45,656 bases of DNA from Solirubrobacteraceae bacterium (GTDB lineage: Bacteria > Actinomycetota > Thermoleophilia > Solirubrobacterales > Solirubrobacteraceae). The notes beneath the pieces were generated by a model that searched no databases, was not told where the DNA came from, and worked only from the letters and a program-made list of their open reading frames with translations. The stretch lies in NCBI GenBank assembly GCA_016462625.1, contig JAEMSV010000028.1, positions 1 through 45,656 on the forward strand, given 5' to 3'. The position numbers and the translations under genes are program-made. The stretch's first letter is position 1. Each line of letters starts with the position of its first letter. This document shows, one piece after another, positions 8,812 to 16,221 of the stretch.

Positions 8812-8905
8812 GAACACCAGGGGGGCTGGCGGCAGGCCGGCTGAGATCGCGCCCGAGATGCGGCGCTGACCCTTCGAACCTGTGGGGTAATGCCCGCGGA
8901 GGGAG
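8812..8905 (+). promoter_or_regulatory. TPP riboswitch (THI element)
   Basis: The conserved core is visible: CTGAGA at 8841-8846, ACCCTT at 8869-8874, GAACCTG at 8876-8882, GGTAATGC at 8886-8893 and the closing GCGGAGGGA at 8897-8905. Spacing and order match the thiamine pyrophosphate aptamer. The 3' conserved GGAGGGA is also the ribosome binding site of thiZ (ATG at 8908), so TPP binding should block translation directly. A TANNNT -10 (TAGGAT, 8799-8804) would start the transcript near 8811, just ahead of the aptamer. An ATG at 8890 falls inside the aptamer and is not the start. Confidence 0.95.
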
Positions 8906-8907
8906 CG

Positions 8908-9675
8908 ATGCAGTCCAAGACGACGGCACCGGCAGGCGTGCCAGCCGGAGCACCAGAGCGCCCAGGAGGCCCAGCCGTCAGGCTGCGCGGCGTCGATCAC
9001 GGGTACGCGGGGCTGGACGTGCTCTCCGGAATCTCCCTCGAAGTCGGCGCAGGTGAGGTCGTCGCCCTCGTCGGCCCGAGCGGCTGCGGCAAGAGCACGC
9101 TGCTCGAGCTGGTCTGCGCCCTCCAGTCACCCGTCTCCGGGACGGTCGACACGGCGCCCGCCGCCCTCGTCCCCCAGCACGATGCGCTGCTGCCCTGGGC
9201 CGACAGCCTCGACAACGCGGCCCTTGGCCTGCGGATCGCCGGCGCGCGCCGGCGTGACGCGCGCGCGGCGGCGGAACCGCTCCTGGCCGAGCTCGGTCTC
9301 GGCGGATTCGAGCGGGCCCGTCCCCACGAGCTCTCCGGCGGCATGCGCCAGCGGGTCGCCGTCGCCCGCGCGCTGCTGACCAGCCGCAGCGTCCTGTGCC
9401 TCGACGAGCCGTTCGGCGCGCTCGACGCCATCACCCGGGCGGACATGCACCGGTGGCTGGCCGAGACCCTCCTGCGCGAGCCGCGCACGGTGCTGCTCGT
9501 CACGCACGACGTCGAGGAGGCCATCGTCCTGGCCGACCGCGTCTGCGTCCTCTCGAGCCGGCCCGGGCGCATCGTGGCCGAGTTCGCGGTCGGCGGCGAC
9601 CGCCCGCGCGACCCCGCGGACCCCGAGCTCGTCGCTCTGCGCCGCGACGCCCTGGAGGCGCTGCGCGGATGCTGA
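8908..9675 (+). CDS. thiZ: ABC transporter ATPase for thiamine pyrimidine precursor
   Basis: The product is 255 residues of the nitrate/taurine-type ABC ATPase family. Visible motifs are Walker A GPSGCGKST (near 59), the Q-loop around VPQHDALLPW, signature LSGGMRQR, Walker B VLCLDEPFGALD and the switch His in LLVTHDVEEA. The start is the ATG at 8908, 2 nt after the TPP riboswitch. With thiX and thiY it forms the ThiXYZ importer, which brings in formyl-aminomethylpyrimidine or HMP for thiamine synthesis and salvage. The substrate class follows from the riboswitch and the THI5/NMT1-like binding protein. Its TGA overlaps the thiX ATG by 7 nt, so the two are probably translated together. It sits on the inner face of the membrane. 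Confidence 0.92.
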   Translation: MQSKTTAPAGVPAGAPERPGGPAVRLRGVDHGYAGLDVLSGISLEVGAGEVVALVGPSGCGKSTLLELVCALQSPVSGTVDTAPAALVPQHDALLPWADSLDNAALGLRIAGARRRDARAAAEPLLAELGLGGFERARPHELSGGMRQRVAVARALLTSRSVLCLDEPFGALDAITRADMHRWLAETLLREPRTVLLVTHDVEEAIVLADRVCVLSSRPGRIVAEFAVGGDRPRDPADPELVALRRDALEALRGC

Positions 9676-10421
9676 GCCTCGCGATCGTGCTGGCCGGGCT
9701 CGGCGCGTGGGAGCTCTACGTGCGCCTGGGCTCCGTCGATGAGCTGCTGCTGCCCGCGCCGTCGGACATCGTGCAGTCCCTCGTCGACGACCGGGCGCTC
9801 CTGTGGTCGAACTTCACCGTCACCGCAACAGAGGTCGGGCTCGGCATCCTGCTCGCGCTGGCCGTGGGCTTCGCCCTGGCGGTGGCGCTGCACCTGTCGC
9901 GGACCGCTCGGCGCGCCGTCTACCCGCTGCTCGTGGCCTCCCAGGCCATCCCGATCGTCGTCGTCGCGCCCCTCCTCGTCATCTGGTTCGGCTACGACCT
10001 CGGCCCGAAGCTCGCGATCATCGCGCTGGTCTCGTTCTTCCCGATCGTGGTCGTCACGCTCGACGCCCTCGGCACCACCGATCGTGACCTCGTGCGCCTG
10101 CTGCGGTCGCTCGACGCGACCCGCTGGCAGCGCCTGCGCTTCGCCGAGCTCCCCGCCGCCGCCCCGGCCGCGCTGTCGGGGGCGAAGATCGCCGTGGCAG
10201 TGGCGGTGATCGGCGCGGTGTTCGCCGAGTCCGTGGGCTCTGAGGCCGGGCTCGGGCACCTCATCATGCAGTCCCTCCCCCAGTTCGAGACCGCCCGCGC
10301 GTGGGCCGCCGTCGTCGTCCTCGCCGCCTTCGCCGTCCTGCTCGTCGCCGCCCTGGCGACCGCCGAGCGGCGGCTGACCCGTATCCCCCCGTCGTCCCCG
10401 TCCCCGGAAGGTCCCTCGTGA
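9669..10421 (+). CDS. thiX: ABC transporter permease for thiamine pyrimidine precursor
   Basis: The product is 250 residues, a BPD_transp_1-type permease with about six membrane helices, including LSLAIVLAGLGAWELYV at the N-terminus. The conserved EAA-like cytoplasmic loop reads LLRSLDATRWQRLRFAELPAAAP, followed by GAKIAVAVAVIGAVFAE and GLGHLI, as in the SsuC/TauC/ThiX group. The open frame extends far upstream inside thiZ in another frame, but the ATG at 9669 overlapping the thiZ stop is the natural start. The C-terminus ends in a Pro/Ser-rich tail. It forms the membrane channel of ThiXYZ. Its TGA overlaps the thiY GTG by 4 nt (GTGA at 10418-10421). Confidence 0.92.
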   Translation: MLSLAIVLAGLGAWELYVRLGSVDELLLPAPSDIVQSLVDDRALLWSNFTVTATEVGLGILLALAVGFALAVALHLSRTARRAVYPLLVASQAIPIVVVAPLLVIWFGYDLGPKLAIIALVSFFPIVVVTLDALGTTDRDLVRLLRSLDATRWQRLRFAELPAAAPAALSGAKIAVAVAVIGAVFAESVGSEAGLGHLIMQSLPQFETARAWAAVVVLAAFAVLLVAALATAERRLTRIPPSSPSPEGPS

Positions 10422-11434
10422 TCCGACGTCCCATCGCCGTGCTCCTCACCCTGCTCGCCGCCATCGCCCTGACCGCGTGCGGTGAGAAGGAGGAAGCGGC
10501 CACCAGCGCCGCCACGCAGCCGCGCAAGCTCGACCTCGTCCTCGACTACTTCCCCAACGCCGACCATGCGGGCATCTACGCCGCGATCGGCGAAGGCGAC
10601 TTCACGCGCGCAGGCCTCGACGTCCAGCCCCGCACCCCGTCAGATCCGTCCGCGCCTCTGAAGCTCCTCGCCGCCGGCAAGGCCGATCTGGTCATCAGCT
10701 ACGAGCCCGAGCTCCTGCTCGCGCGCGACAAGGGCCTGAAGCTCCAGGCCGTGGGCGCGCTCGTCCAGGTGCCGCTGACCTCCGTGATGTCGCTCGGCAA
10801 GGACGCGGTCAAGGATTCCGAGGACCTCGAGGGCAAGAAGGTCGGCACCGCCGGGATCCCGTACCAGAGCGCCTACCTGAAGACGATCCTCGAGACGGCC
10901 AACGTGCCGACGTCGTCGGTCAAGGAGATCAACGTCGGCTTCAACCTCACCCCCGCGATGCTGTCCGGCCGCGTCGACGCGACGCTCGGCGCGTTCTGGA
11001 ACTACGAGGGCGTCGAGCTCGAGCGGCGTGGCCGCAAACCGACGATCCTGCGGATGGAGCAGCTCGGGGTCCCGACCTACAACGAGCTCATCGTGGTCGC
11101 GCGCGAGGAGACGGTCCGCGAGGACGGCCAGATGCTCCGCCGCTTCATGCAGGCGCTCTCCGACGGCCACATGGCGCTCAAGACCGATCCGGCGACGGGC
11201 ATCGACCCGCTCCTGAAGGCCAATCCCGACCTCGACCGCGGCCTGCAGACGGCGTCGGTGAAGGCCACGCTGCCGGTGTTCTTCCCGAAGGACGAGAACC
11301 GCCCGTTCGGGTACCTCGACACCGGCGAGTGGGAGCGCTACGCCAGCTGGATGGCCGAGAACGAGCTGATCTCGTCGCCCGACGTCGGCCAGCGGGCCTT
11401 CACGAACGAGTTCCTCCCGGGCGAGGGCGCCTGA
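10418..11434 (+). CDS. thiY: lipoprotein pyrimidine-binding component of the ThiXYZ importer
   Basis: The product is 338 residues from the GTG at 10418, with GGAAGG upstream and a 4-nt overlap with thiX. The N-terminus is a lipoprotein signal with lipobox LTAC (Cys21), so the protein is anchored to the outer face of the membrane. The mature part is an NMT1/THI5-like periplasmic binding fold: LDYFPNADHAGIYAAIGEGDF, ADLVISYEPELLLARDKGL, VGTAGIPYQSAYL and GAFWNYEGVEL. The family binds formylaminopyrimidine or HMP. Together with the TPP riboswitch upstream this supports thiamine-precursor uptake. The last 97 bp overlap the 3' end of the broken alkA gene on the other strand. Confidence 0.92.
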   Translation: MIRRPIAVLLTLLAAIALTACGEKEEAATSAATQPRKLDLVLDYFPNADHAGIYAAIGEGDFTRAGLDVQPRTPSDPSAPLKLLAAGKADLVISYEPELLLARDKGLKLQAVGALVQVPLTSVMSLGKDAVKDSEDLEGKKVGTAGIPYQSAYLKTILETANVPTSSVKEINVGFNLTPAMLSGRVDATLGAFWNYEGVELERRGRKPTILRMEQLGVPTYNELIVVAREETVREDGQMLRRFMQALSDGHMALKTDPATGIDPLLKANPDLDRGLQTASVKATLPVFFPKDENRPFGYLDTGEWERYASWMAENELISSPDVGQRAFTNEFLPGEGA

Positions 11435-12335
11435 GCCCCGCTCGCACCGACCAGCGCGTGGGTCGCCGCGAGGCCGGCCCACGCGCCGTAGGGCGCGAAC
11501 AGCTCGCGCACCTCGTCCTCGGTGGCGTACGCGTCGGGGTCTCCCCCGCTCCGAAGACGGCCGACGAGCTTGAGAAAGCCCAGATCGCCGGCCGGGACGC
11601 AGTCCAGCCGGCCCTGGCCGTGCAGGGCGAGCATGTCGATCGTCCACTGCCCGATCTCCGGGATCCGGCGCAGCCGCGCCCAGGCGCGCTCGTGGTCGCC
11701 GCCGTCGAGGTCGACGCGGCCCGCCGCGACCTCGGCCGCGCAGCGGCGCAGCGCGATCGCCCGCTTCTCCGCCAGGCCCAGCTGACACAGCCGCGCCGGT
11801 GACGTGCCGGCGAGCGCCGCGGCGCCCGGCAGGTCCCACAGCCCCGACGTCTCGTCGCGGCGCCCCAGCTTCCACACGATCTCGCGCTCGATGGCGGTCG
11901 CGCGGGTGAACTCGATGAGCTGCTCGCAGATCGCCCACGCGAGCGCCTCGAAGGCGACGGGCCGCTGACGGACGCGCAGCTGCGGGCGCTGGCGGACCGA
12001 CAGGCCGATCAGCGGAAGGCCTCGACGAACGCGCCCAGATCGAGATCGAGGCCCAATGCGCGGCGCATCCGCTGGAGGCCCTCCTCCGCGGTGGCGCCGT
12101 CGTCGGCCCATGCGCCGAGGACCACGTCTCCGCCGGCGGGCTGGGCGGCGCGGACCACGACCGGCGCGTCACCGACGTGCAGCAGCCGCTCGAGCACGGC
12201 GCCGCGGCGCCGCGCCACGCCGTCCATGCCGCTGCCGGGCAGCCGCAGCGGCCACGCGGGGGTGACGCGCAGGCGAGCGTGGGCGGGAAAGCGCTGATCG
12301 AGCTTGGAGACCGGGACGGCAGCCGTCCGGCTCAC
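11338..12335 (-). pseudogene. AlkA-type 3-methyladenine DNA glycosylase, frameshifted
   Basis: The N-terminal part starts at the GTG at 12335 and reads well (LPGSGMDG, RRRGAVLERLLHVGDAPVVV) down to LGAFVEAFR, where a TGA at 12009-12011 ends it after 108 residues. The C-terminal HhH-GPD domain continues at once in the -1 frame from PLIGLSVRQRPQLR, with the family's EALAWAICEQLIE, IPEIGQWTIDMLAL (helix-hairpin-helix) and PAGDLGF, which holds the catalytic Asp. In relatives I recall, the join reads roughly FRDDPLIG. The sequence TTCCG|CTGATC fits loss of 10 nt between two CCG triplets. No slippery heptamer is present, so programmed frameshifting is unlikely; a sequencing error is possible. The C-terminal frame runs 97 bp into antisense thiY before a stop. 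It would be co-translated with 12332-12634 through a GTGA overlap. Confidence 0.75.
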
Positions 12336-12634
12336 CGGCCGAGGACGTGCACGTCGATGAGGAAGCTGTGCGACGAGACGACCTTCTTGCCCCGCCGGCG
12401 GCCCCCACGCAGCTTGATGCGGTGCCGGCGGGCCCGGTGGCCGCGCACCAGCGCGAGCATCGTCGCGCCGGCCACGAAGCTCGTGGCGGCGACGGCAGCG
12501 GCCTGAACGGCGACCGGGGTCACCGAGACCGGCTGCAGATCGCGCGGCGTTGCCAGGACGGGCTCGGCGTCGACCACCTCGGGCTCATCGTCCCGCCGCG
12601 CCGGCAGTCGGTCGGCTGTCGGTCCGGGGGTCAC
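12332..12634 (-). CDS. small single-pass membrane protein of unknown function
   Basis: The product is 100 residues. The GTG at 12634 overlaps the stop of the GNAT gene (GTGA, 12631-12634), and its own TGA overlaps the GTG of the alkA frame, so all three form one translationally coupled unit. An acidic/proline N-terminus of about 40 residues is followed by one membrane helix (VAVQAAAVAATSFVAGATML, about 47-66). A strongly basic tail (RGHRARRHRIKLRGGRRRGKK) and a hydrophobic end (VSSHSFLIDVHVLGR) follow. I do not recognise the family. The basic tail after the helix suggests N-out, C-in topology with the tail near phospholipid head groups or nucleic acid. Confidence 0.65.
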   Translation of the reverse strand: MTPGPTADRLPARRDDEPEVVDAEPVLATPRDLQPVSVTPVAVQAAAVAATSFVAGATMLALVRGHRARRHRIKLRGGRRRGKKVVSSHSFLIDVHVLGR

Positions 12635-13785
12635 GGTGCGTCTGAGGCTACCGGCGCGAGCGGTCGCTCGTACACCCTGTACTTCTTCACGATCCGGCCG
12701 CCCATGGCCTCCATGCCGCGGTTCATGGCCTTGTTCGTCTCGAGGATCCAGCCCATCTCCCCCCACTTGATGGGGGTCGTCGCGGCCATGTCGAAGTGCT
12801 CGACGTACATCTTCGCCGCGATGCCCGTGTGCTGGAACTCCGGCTTGACGCCGAGGAACCCGACGCGCACGCGCGTCACAAGCTTCTTGCGTCGCAGGTA
12901 GTGGACCCAGCCAAACGGGAAGATCCGGCCGTTCATCTTCTTCAGGACCTGATTGATGTCCGGAATCGAGATCGCGGCGCCGACGACCTCGCCGCCGGGC
13001 CCCTCGGCGACCATGAACCAGTCCTTGTCGAAGACGAGCTGGAACTCGGAGGCCTGGTACTTCACGTCGGCCTCGTCCATCGGGACGAAGTCCCAGTTGG
13101 TCTTCCACGCGGCGTTGTAGACCTCGGCGAACTTCGCGATGTCGGCCTTCAGGGTGCGTCGCGACATCTTCCGCAGCGTGATCCCGTACTTCGGCTCGGC
13201 CTCGTCGGCCAGGCGCTGGAGGATCGGCCGCATCGTGTCGCGGTCGGTGATGACGAGCTCCCACATGAAGAGGTCCATCGCCTTGGTCTCGCCGAGCTCC
13301 TCGAGGATCCGGAAGTAGTACGGGGGATGCCAGGGCTGGCGGATCATCGCCTCGCGGTCAAAGCCCTCGAACAGCACGCCGGACTCGTCGTTCATCGTGA
13401 AATCCATCGGCCCGAGCATGCGCTCCCGGCCCTTCCCGGCGACCCACGCCCCGGCGGCGTCGAGCAGCGCCGTGGCGATCTCGGCGTCCTCCTCGAACTC
13501 CAGGAAGCCGAACATCCCGGTCGACGGCTCGTCGGTGTGCTGGGCGTCGAACCCGCTGTTGATCTGCGCGCTGACCCGCCCGACCACGCGCCCGTCGCGG
13601 CGGGCCAGGAAGAGCTGCGCCTCCCCGTGCTGGAAGAAGACGTTGCGCTTCGGATTGAGGAACTGCCGGCGCTCGAAGCGCAGCGGGGGAATCCAGTACG
13701 GCGAAGTAGCATGCAGGCGATACGGGAGTTCGATGAACTCCCGCAGATCCCGTCGCCCGGCGACGGGCTGCACGACCACCGACAT
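12631..13785 (-). CDS. GNAT-fold acyltransferase, ceramide-synthase candidate
   Basis: The product is 384 residues from the ATG at 13785. A TAGGGT -10 (13798-13793) ends 7 nt before the ATG and there is no ribosome binding site, so the start looks leaderless. The N-terminal half has the pattern PYRLHATSPYWIPPLRFERR and NPKRNVFFQHGEAQLFLARRDGRVVGR, then MLGPMDFTMNDESGVLFEGF. The C-terminal half has a GNAT-like core with GFLGVKPEFQHTGIAAKMYV and ILETNKAMNRGMEAMGG. This family is usually labelled hypothetical GNAT protein. A GNAT-superfamily protein is the bacterial ceramide synthase of Caulobacter. The gene here starts 15 bp from a divergent serine-palmitoyltransferase-like gene, which makes N-acylation of a sphingoid base a reasonable hypothesis. 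Family assignment is good; the substrate is inference. Confidence 0.8.
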   Translation of the reverse strand: MSVVVQPVAGRRDLREFIELPYRLHATSPYWIPPLRFERRQFLNPKRNVFFQHGEAQLFLARRDGRVVGRVSAQINSGFDAQHTDEPSTGMFGFLEFEEDAEIATALLDAAGAWVAGKGRERMLGPMDFTMNDESGVLFEGFDREAMIRQPWHPPYYFRILEELGETKAMDLFMWELVITDRDTMRPILQRLADEAEPKYGITLRKMSRRTLKADIAKFAEVYNAAWKTNWDFVPMDEADVKYQASEFQLVFDKDWFMVAEGPGGEVVGAAISIPDINQVLKKMNGRIFPFGWVHYLRRKKLVTRVRVGFLGVKPEFQHTGIAAKMYVEHFDMAATTPIKWGEMGWILETNKAMNRGMEAMGGRIVKKYRVYERPLAPVASDAP

Positions 13786-13792
13786 CGAGGTC

Positions 13793-13798
13793 ACCCTA
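13793..13798 (-). promoter_or_regulatory. putative -10 box (TAGGGT) of the GNAT gene
   Basis: TAGGGT on the minus strand, 7 nt upstream of the ATG at 13785, inside the 15-bp gap between the two divergent start codons. Any -35 must lie inside the coding region of the divergent synthase gene; no good -35 match is visible. Confidence 0.4.
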
Positions 13799-13800
13799 CC

Positions 13801-15060
13801 GTGAGCCAGACCGGCATCGACGTCTTCGCCAAGGTCCGGGGACACGAGCGTGCGGAGATCCTGCGCGCCGCCCGCGACGCCGACATGCTGCCCTACTTCC
13901 GAGTCGTCGAGTCCCCGGCCGCCCCCGTCATGGAGATGGAGGGCGCGCCGCGCATCATGCTCGGCTCGAACAACTACCTGGGGCTCACGGGCGACCCCCG
14001 CGTCATCGACGGCGCGCGGCAGGCCCTGGAGACCTACGGCACCGGACTGACGGGCTCGCGGCTGCTCAACGGCACCACCCCGCTGCACCTCGAGCTCGAG
14101 CGTGAGATCGCCGCCTGGATGGGCACCGAGGACGCGATCGTCTACACGACGGGGCACCAGAGCAACCTGGGCGCGCTCGGCACGCTGCTCGGCCCCGAGG
14201 ACACCGTGGTGGTCGACAGCGCCGACCACGCCTCGATCCTCGACGGCTGCATCCTCAGCAAGGCCAAGCTCCGGCCCTTCCGCCACAACAAGCTCGACAA
14301 GCTCGAGAAGGCGCTCACCCGGGCCCAGGACGACCCCGGCGGCGTCCTGATCGTCGTCGACGGCGTCTTCAGCATGGAGGGCGACGTCGCCCCGCTGGAG
14401 CCGATCGCCGATCTCGCCGAGCGATACGGCGCGCGGCTGATGGTCGACGAGGCGCACGGCGCCGGGGTCCTGGGCGCGCGCGGCGCCGGCGCGAGCGAGC
14501 TGCTGGGCGTCGAGGACCGCGTCGACCTGCGGATGGGGACGTTCAGCAAGTCGCTGGCCTCATGCGGTGGGTTCATCGCCGGCTCGGAGGAGGTCATCGA
14601 GTACCTGCGCATCCAGAGCCGCCCGTTCCTGTTCACCGCCTCGGCCGTCCCGGCGGCGATCGGCGCGGCGCTCGCGGCGCTGCGGATCATCCGGTCCGAC
14701 GAGGGTCCGCAGCTCATGCGCCGCGTCCTGGAGAACGCCAAGCACTGGCGTGAGGGCCTGCGGGCGCTGGGTTTCCGGGTCGTGGAAAGCCCGGACGGGA
14801 TCACGACCCCCATCGTGCCGGTCCTCGTCGGGGACGACTGGAAGGCCGGCCTGCTGTGGAAGGCGCTGTGGGACGCCGGCATCTTCGTGAACGTCGCCCT
14901 GCACCCCGCCGTGCCGCCGGGCGGAGCGCTCCTGCGGACCAGCGTGATGGCCACCCACGAGACCGCAACGCTCGACGAGGCGCTCACCCGGATGGGGACC
15001 GTGAAAGCCGCATTCGAAGCCGAGCACGGTGCTCTTCCCTCACCGATCGACGCCGCCTGA
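13801..15060 (+). CDS. serine palmitoyltransferase-like alpha-oxoamine synthase
   Basis: The product is 419 residues from the GTG at 13801. It is a fold-type I PLP enzyme of the alpha-oxoamine synthase family: LGSNNYLGLTGDP, DEAHGAGVLG (Asp216, His219) and the PLP lysine Lys250 in GTFSKSLASCGGF. Glycine-C-acetyltransferase and AONS are close relatives. However, TGSRLLNGT, the FRHN motif, DHASILDGC, GTFSKS and RPFLFTASAVP are the forms I associate with bacterial serine palmitoyltransferase, whereas KBL has SVRFICGT and GTLGKALGG. The likely reaction is L-serine plus an acyl-CoA or acyl-ACP giving a 3-keto sphingoid base. The divergent GNAT gene supports a lipid role. A KBL-like activity is not excluded. 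No ceramide reductase gene is visible in the window. Confidence 0.82.
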   Translation: MSQTGIDVFAKVRGHERAEILRAARDADMLPYFRVVESPAAPVMEMEGAPRIMLGSNNYLGLTGDPRVIDGARQALETYGTGLTGSRLLNGTTPLHLELEREIAAWMGTEDAIVYTTGHQSNLGALGTLLGPEDTVVVDSADHASILDGCILSKAKLRPFRHNKLDKLEKALTRAQDDPGGVLIVVDGVFSMEGDVAPLEPIADLAERYGARLMVDEAHGAGVLGARGAGASELLGVEDRVDLRMGTFSKSLASCGGFIAGSEEVIEYLRIQSRPFLFTASAVPAAIGAALAALRIIRSDEGPQLMRRVLENAKHWREGLRALGFRVVESPDGITTPIVPVLVGDDWKAGLLWKALWDAGIFVNVALHPAVPPGGALLRTSVMATHETATLDEALTRMGTVKAAFEAEHGALPSPIDAA

Positions 15061-15368
15061 GCATTGTCTTCTTGTCCAGATTTTCACAAGCGCTTCCCAG
15101 GAGAAAAACACCGCTATTAGCGAACGTGCCGGACAGTTCTTCGTTGACCTCCGTGCCGGGACTGTCATAGCTTCGCCCTGCGCTCTGCGCGACGTAGCCG
15201 GGGGAGACAATCGAGCCGTTCGGACACCACGGGAGGGGTCCGGGCCGCCAGGGTCGAGTGTTTCCGCGAGGGCCCCGGATACGACTCGTGTGCGCGCATG
15301 CGGTCAGAGAACATCCAAGGCAACGTTGGTCTCCCCGTTCGGGAGAGGGAGGCCAGCAGGGAGGACAG
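15061..15368 (+). promoter_or_regulatory. 308-bp promoter and leader region of the IHF gene
   Basis: This gap holds no convincing gene. Its first 100 bp are less GC-rich than the surroundings. A promoter candidate is TTGACC (15144-15149), 18 nt, TAGCTT (15168-15173), flanked by an inverted GACAGT/ACTGTC pair. Transcription from about 15181 would leave a leader of some 188 nt. A small hairpin TCTCCC-CGTTC-GGGAGA (15330-15346) sits just before the ribosome binding site. No known riboswitch motif was recognised. Confidence 0.5.
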
Positions 15369-15737
15369 ATGAACGCGTCAGCGACGATTTCCCCTGAGCA
15401 GGACCAGGCTGCTGCCCCTCAGCACCTGCAGGCGCTCCAGCGCGCCAATGAGGTCCGGCTGGCTCGGGCCGAGCTCAAGCGCCGGATCGGGAGTGGGGAG
15501 GTCACGGTTGGGCAGGTGGTGCTCAGCACCCCGTGGGAGGCGGCGAGCATGTCTGTCGCCGATCTCCTCATGAGTCAGCGGCGGTGGGGTCGCACCCGCT
15601 GCCGGAAGTTCCTCTCCGTGATCCCCTTGACGGAGACCAAGACCGTCGGGTCGCTCACCGAGCGCCAGCGCCACGCGGTGGCGACGGCGCTGCCGGCGAC
15701 CGAGGCGGAACGCACGCACCTGGTCACCGCCGCATAG
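15369..15737 (+). CDS. mihF: actinobacterial integration host factor (mIHF/sIHF family)
   Basis: The product is 122 residues. The ATG at 15369 follows GGGAGGACAG; in-frame upstream sequence exists but is not needed. The family pattern is visible: a helix RANEVRLARAELKRRIGSGE near residues 25-44, then SMSVADLLMSQRRWGRTRCRKFL and a basic C-terminal helix region through TERQRHAVATAL. Actinobacterial IHF is a monomeric, nucleoid-associated DNA-bending protein unrelated to the E. coli heterodimer. Mycobacterial and Streptomyces forms are about 105 residues. This one has a longer N-terminus, and the usual GVGKVRA loop is replaced by RRWGRTRCRK. Long regulated leaders suit an abundant nucleoid protein. 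Confidence 0.8.
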   Translation: MNASATISPEQDQAAAPQHLQALQRANEVRLARAELKRRIGSGEVTVGQVVLSTPWEAASMSVADLLMSQRRWGRTRCRKFLSVIPLTETKTVGSLTERQRHAVATALPATEAERTHLVTAA

Positions 15738-15768
15738 GCGCGACACCAGGACGTACGAGACAGAGACG

Positions 15769-16221
15769 TCAGGCGGGCGGTGCCGAGGGCGGCACCGCCA
15801 CCGCCCCCACCCTGGTGGCCAGCTCGAGGATGTGGCCGTCCGGGTCGCGCAGGTACAGCGAGCGGAAGCCGTTGCGCTCGAAGATCTGGCTGGACTCCAC
15901 GCCGTGTTGCGTCAGGTAGTCGCGCCAGACGTCCAGCTCCTCGGGGCTGTCGACCGCCAGCGCGATGTGGTGCGTCGAGCCGGTGCCGACGACGCCCTTC
16001 TCCATCGTCGGGTACTCCAGGAACGAGATCCGCTGTCCGCCACCGGTGTCGAACCAGTGATGCCGCGCCTCCGGGTCGTCGTCGCTGATCGCCTCCTGGA
16101 CGAGCGCCAAGCCCAGCAGATCCCGGTAGAAGGCCGTCGTGGCGTCCATGTCGGCGGAGATCAGGGTCAGGTGATGCAGGCCACGGATCGCCATGCGGCG
16201 CGGCTGCTCGGGGTCAGGCAC
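15769..16221 (-). CDS. VOC-family (glyoxalase/dioxygenase-like) protein
   Basis: The product is 150 residues from the GTG at 16221, which overlaps the stop of the preceding membrane-protein gene by 8 nt; an ATG at 16194 is an alternative. It contains two beta-alpha-beta-beta-beta modules: GLHHLTLISADMDATTAFYRD at the start and HHIALAVDSPEELDVWRDYL in the middle, ending with LYLRDPDGHILELAT. His in HHL, His in HHIALAV and Glu in ILELAT are candidate metal ligands, as in ring-cleaving dioxygenase-type VOC proteins. The substrate cannot be told. It is the last gene of the long minus-strand run and faces mihF tail to tail. Confidence 0.8.
   Translation of the reverse strand: MPDPEQPRRMAIRGLHHLTLISADMDATTAFYRDLLGLALVQEAISDDDPEARHHWFDTGGGQRISFLEYPTMEKGVVGTGSTHHIALAVDSPEELDVWRDYLTQHGVESSQIFERNGFRSLYLRDPDGHILELATRVGAVAVPPSAPPA
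15776..15799. terminator. possible hairpin terminator after mihF
   Basis: GGCGGTGCCG-AGGG-CGGCACCGCC is a perfect 10-bp stem with a 4-nt loop, 38 nt after the mihF stop and inside the 3' end of the convergent VOC gene. There is no U-tract, so termination strength is uncertain. Confidence 0.4.

Noticed and set aside
8890..8907. ATG at 8890 as the start of thiZ
   Set aside because: It lies inside the conserved GGTAATGC of the TPP aptamer; the ATG at 8908 directly follows GGAGGGA.
11990..12030. Programmed -1 frameshift in the alkA-like gene
   Set aside because: There is no slippery X-XXY-YYZ heptamer and no strong downstream structure was seen, and a -1 shift would lack about three residues expected at the joint; a deletion explains it better.
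13801..15060. Annotation as glycine C-acetyltransferase (KBL) or AONS
   Set aside because: KBL and AONS motif forms (SVRFICGT, GTLGKALGG) are absent and SPT-like forms are present; no tdh or bio genes are nearby. Kept only as an alternative.
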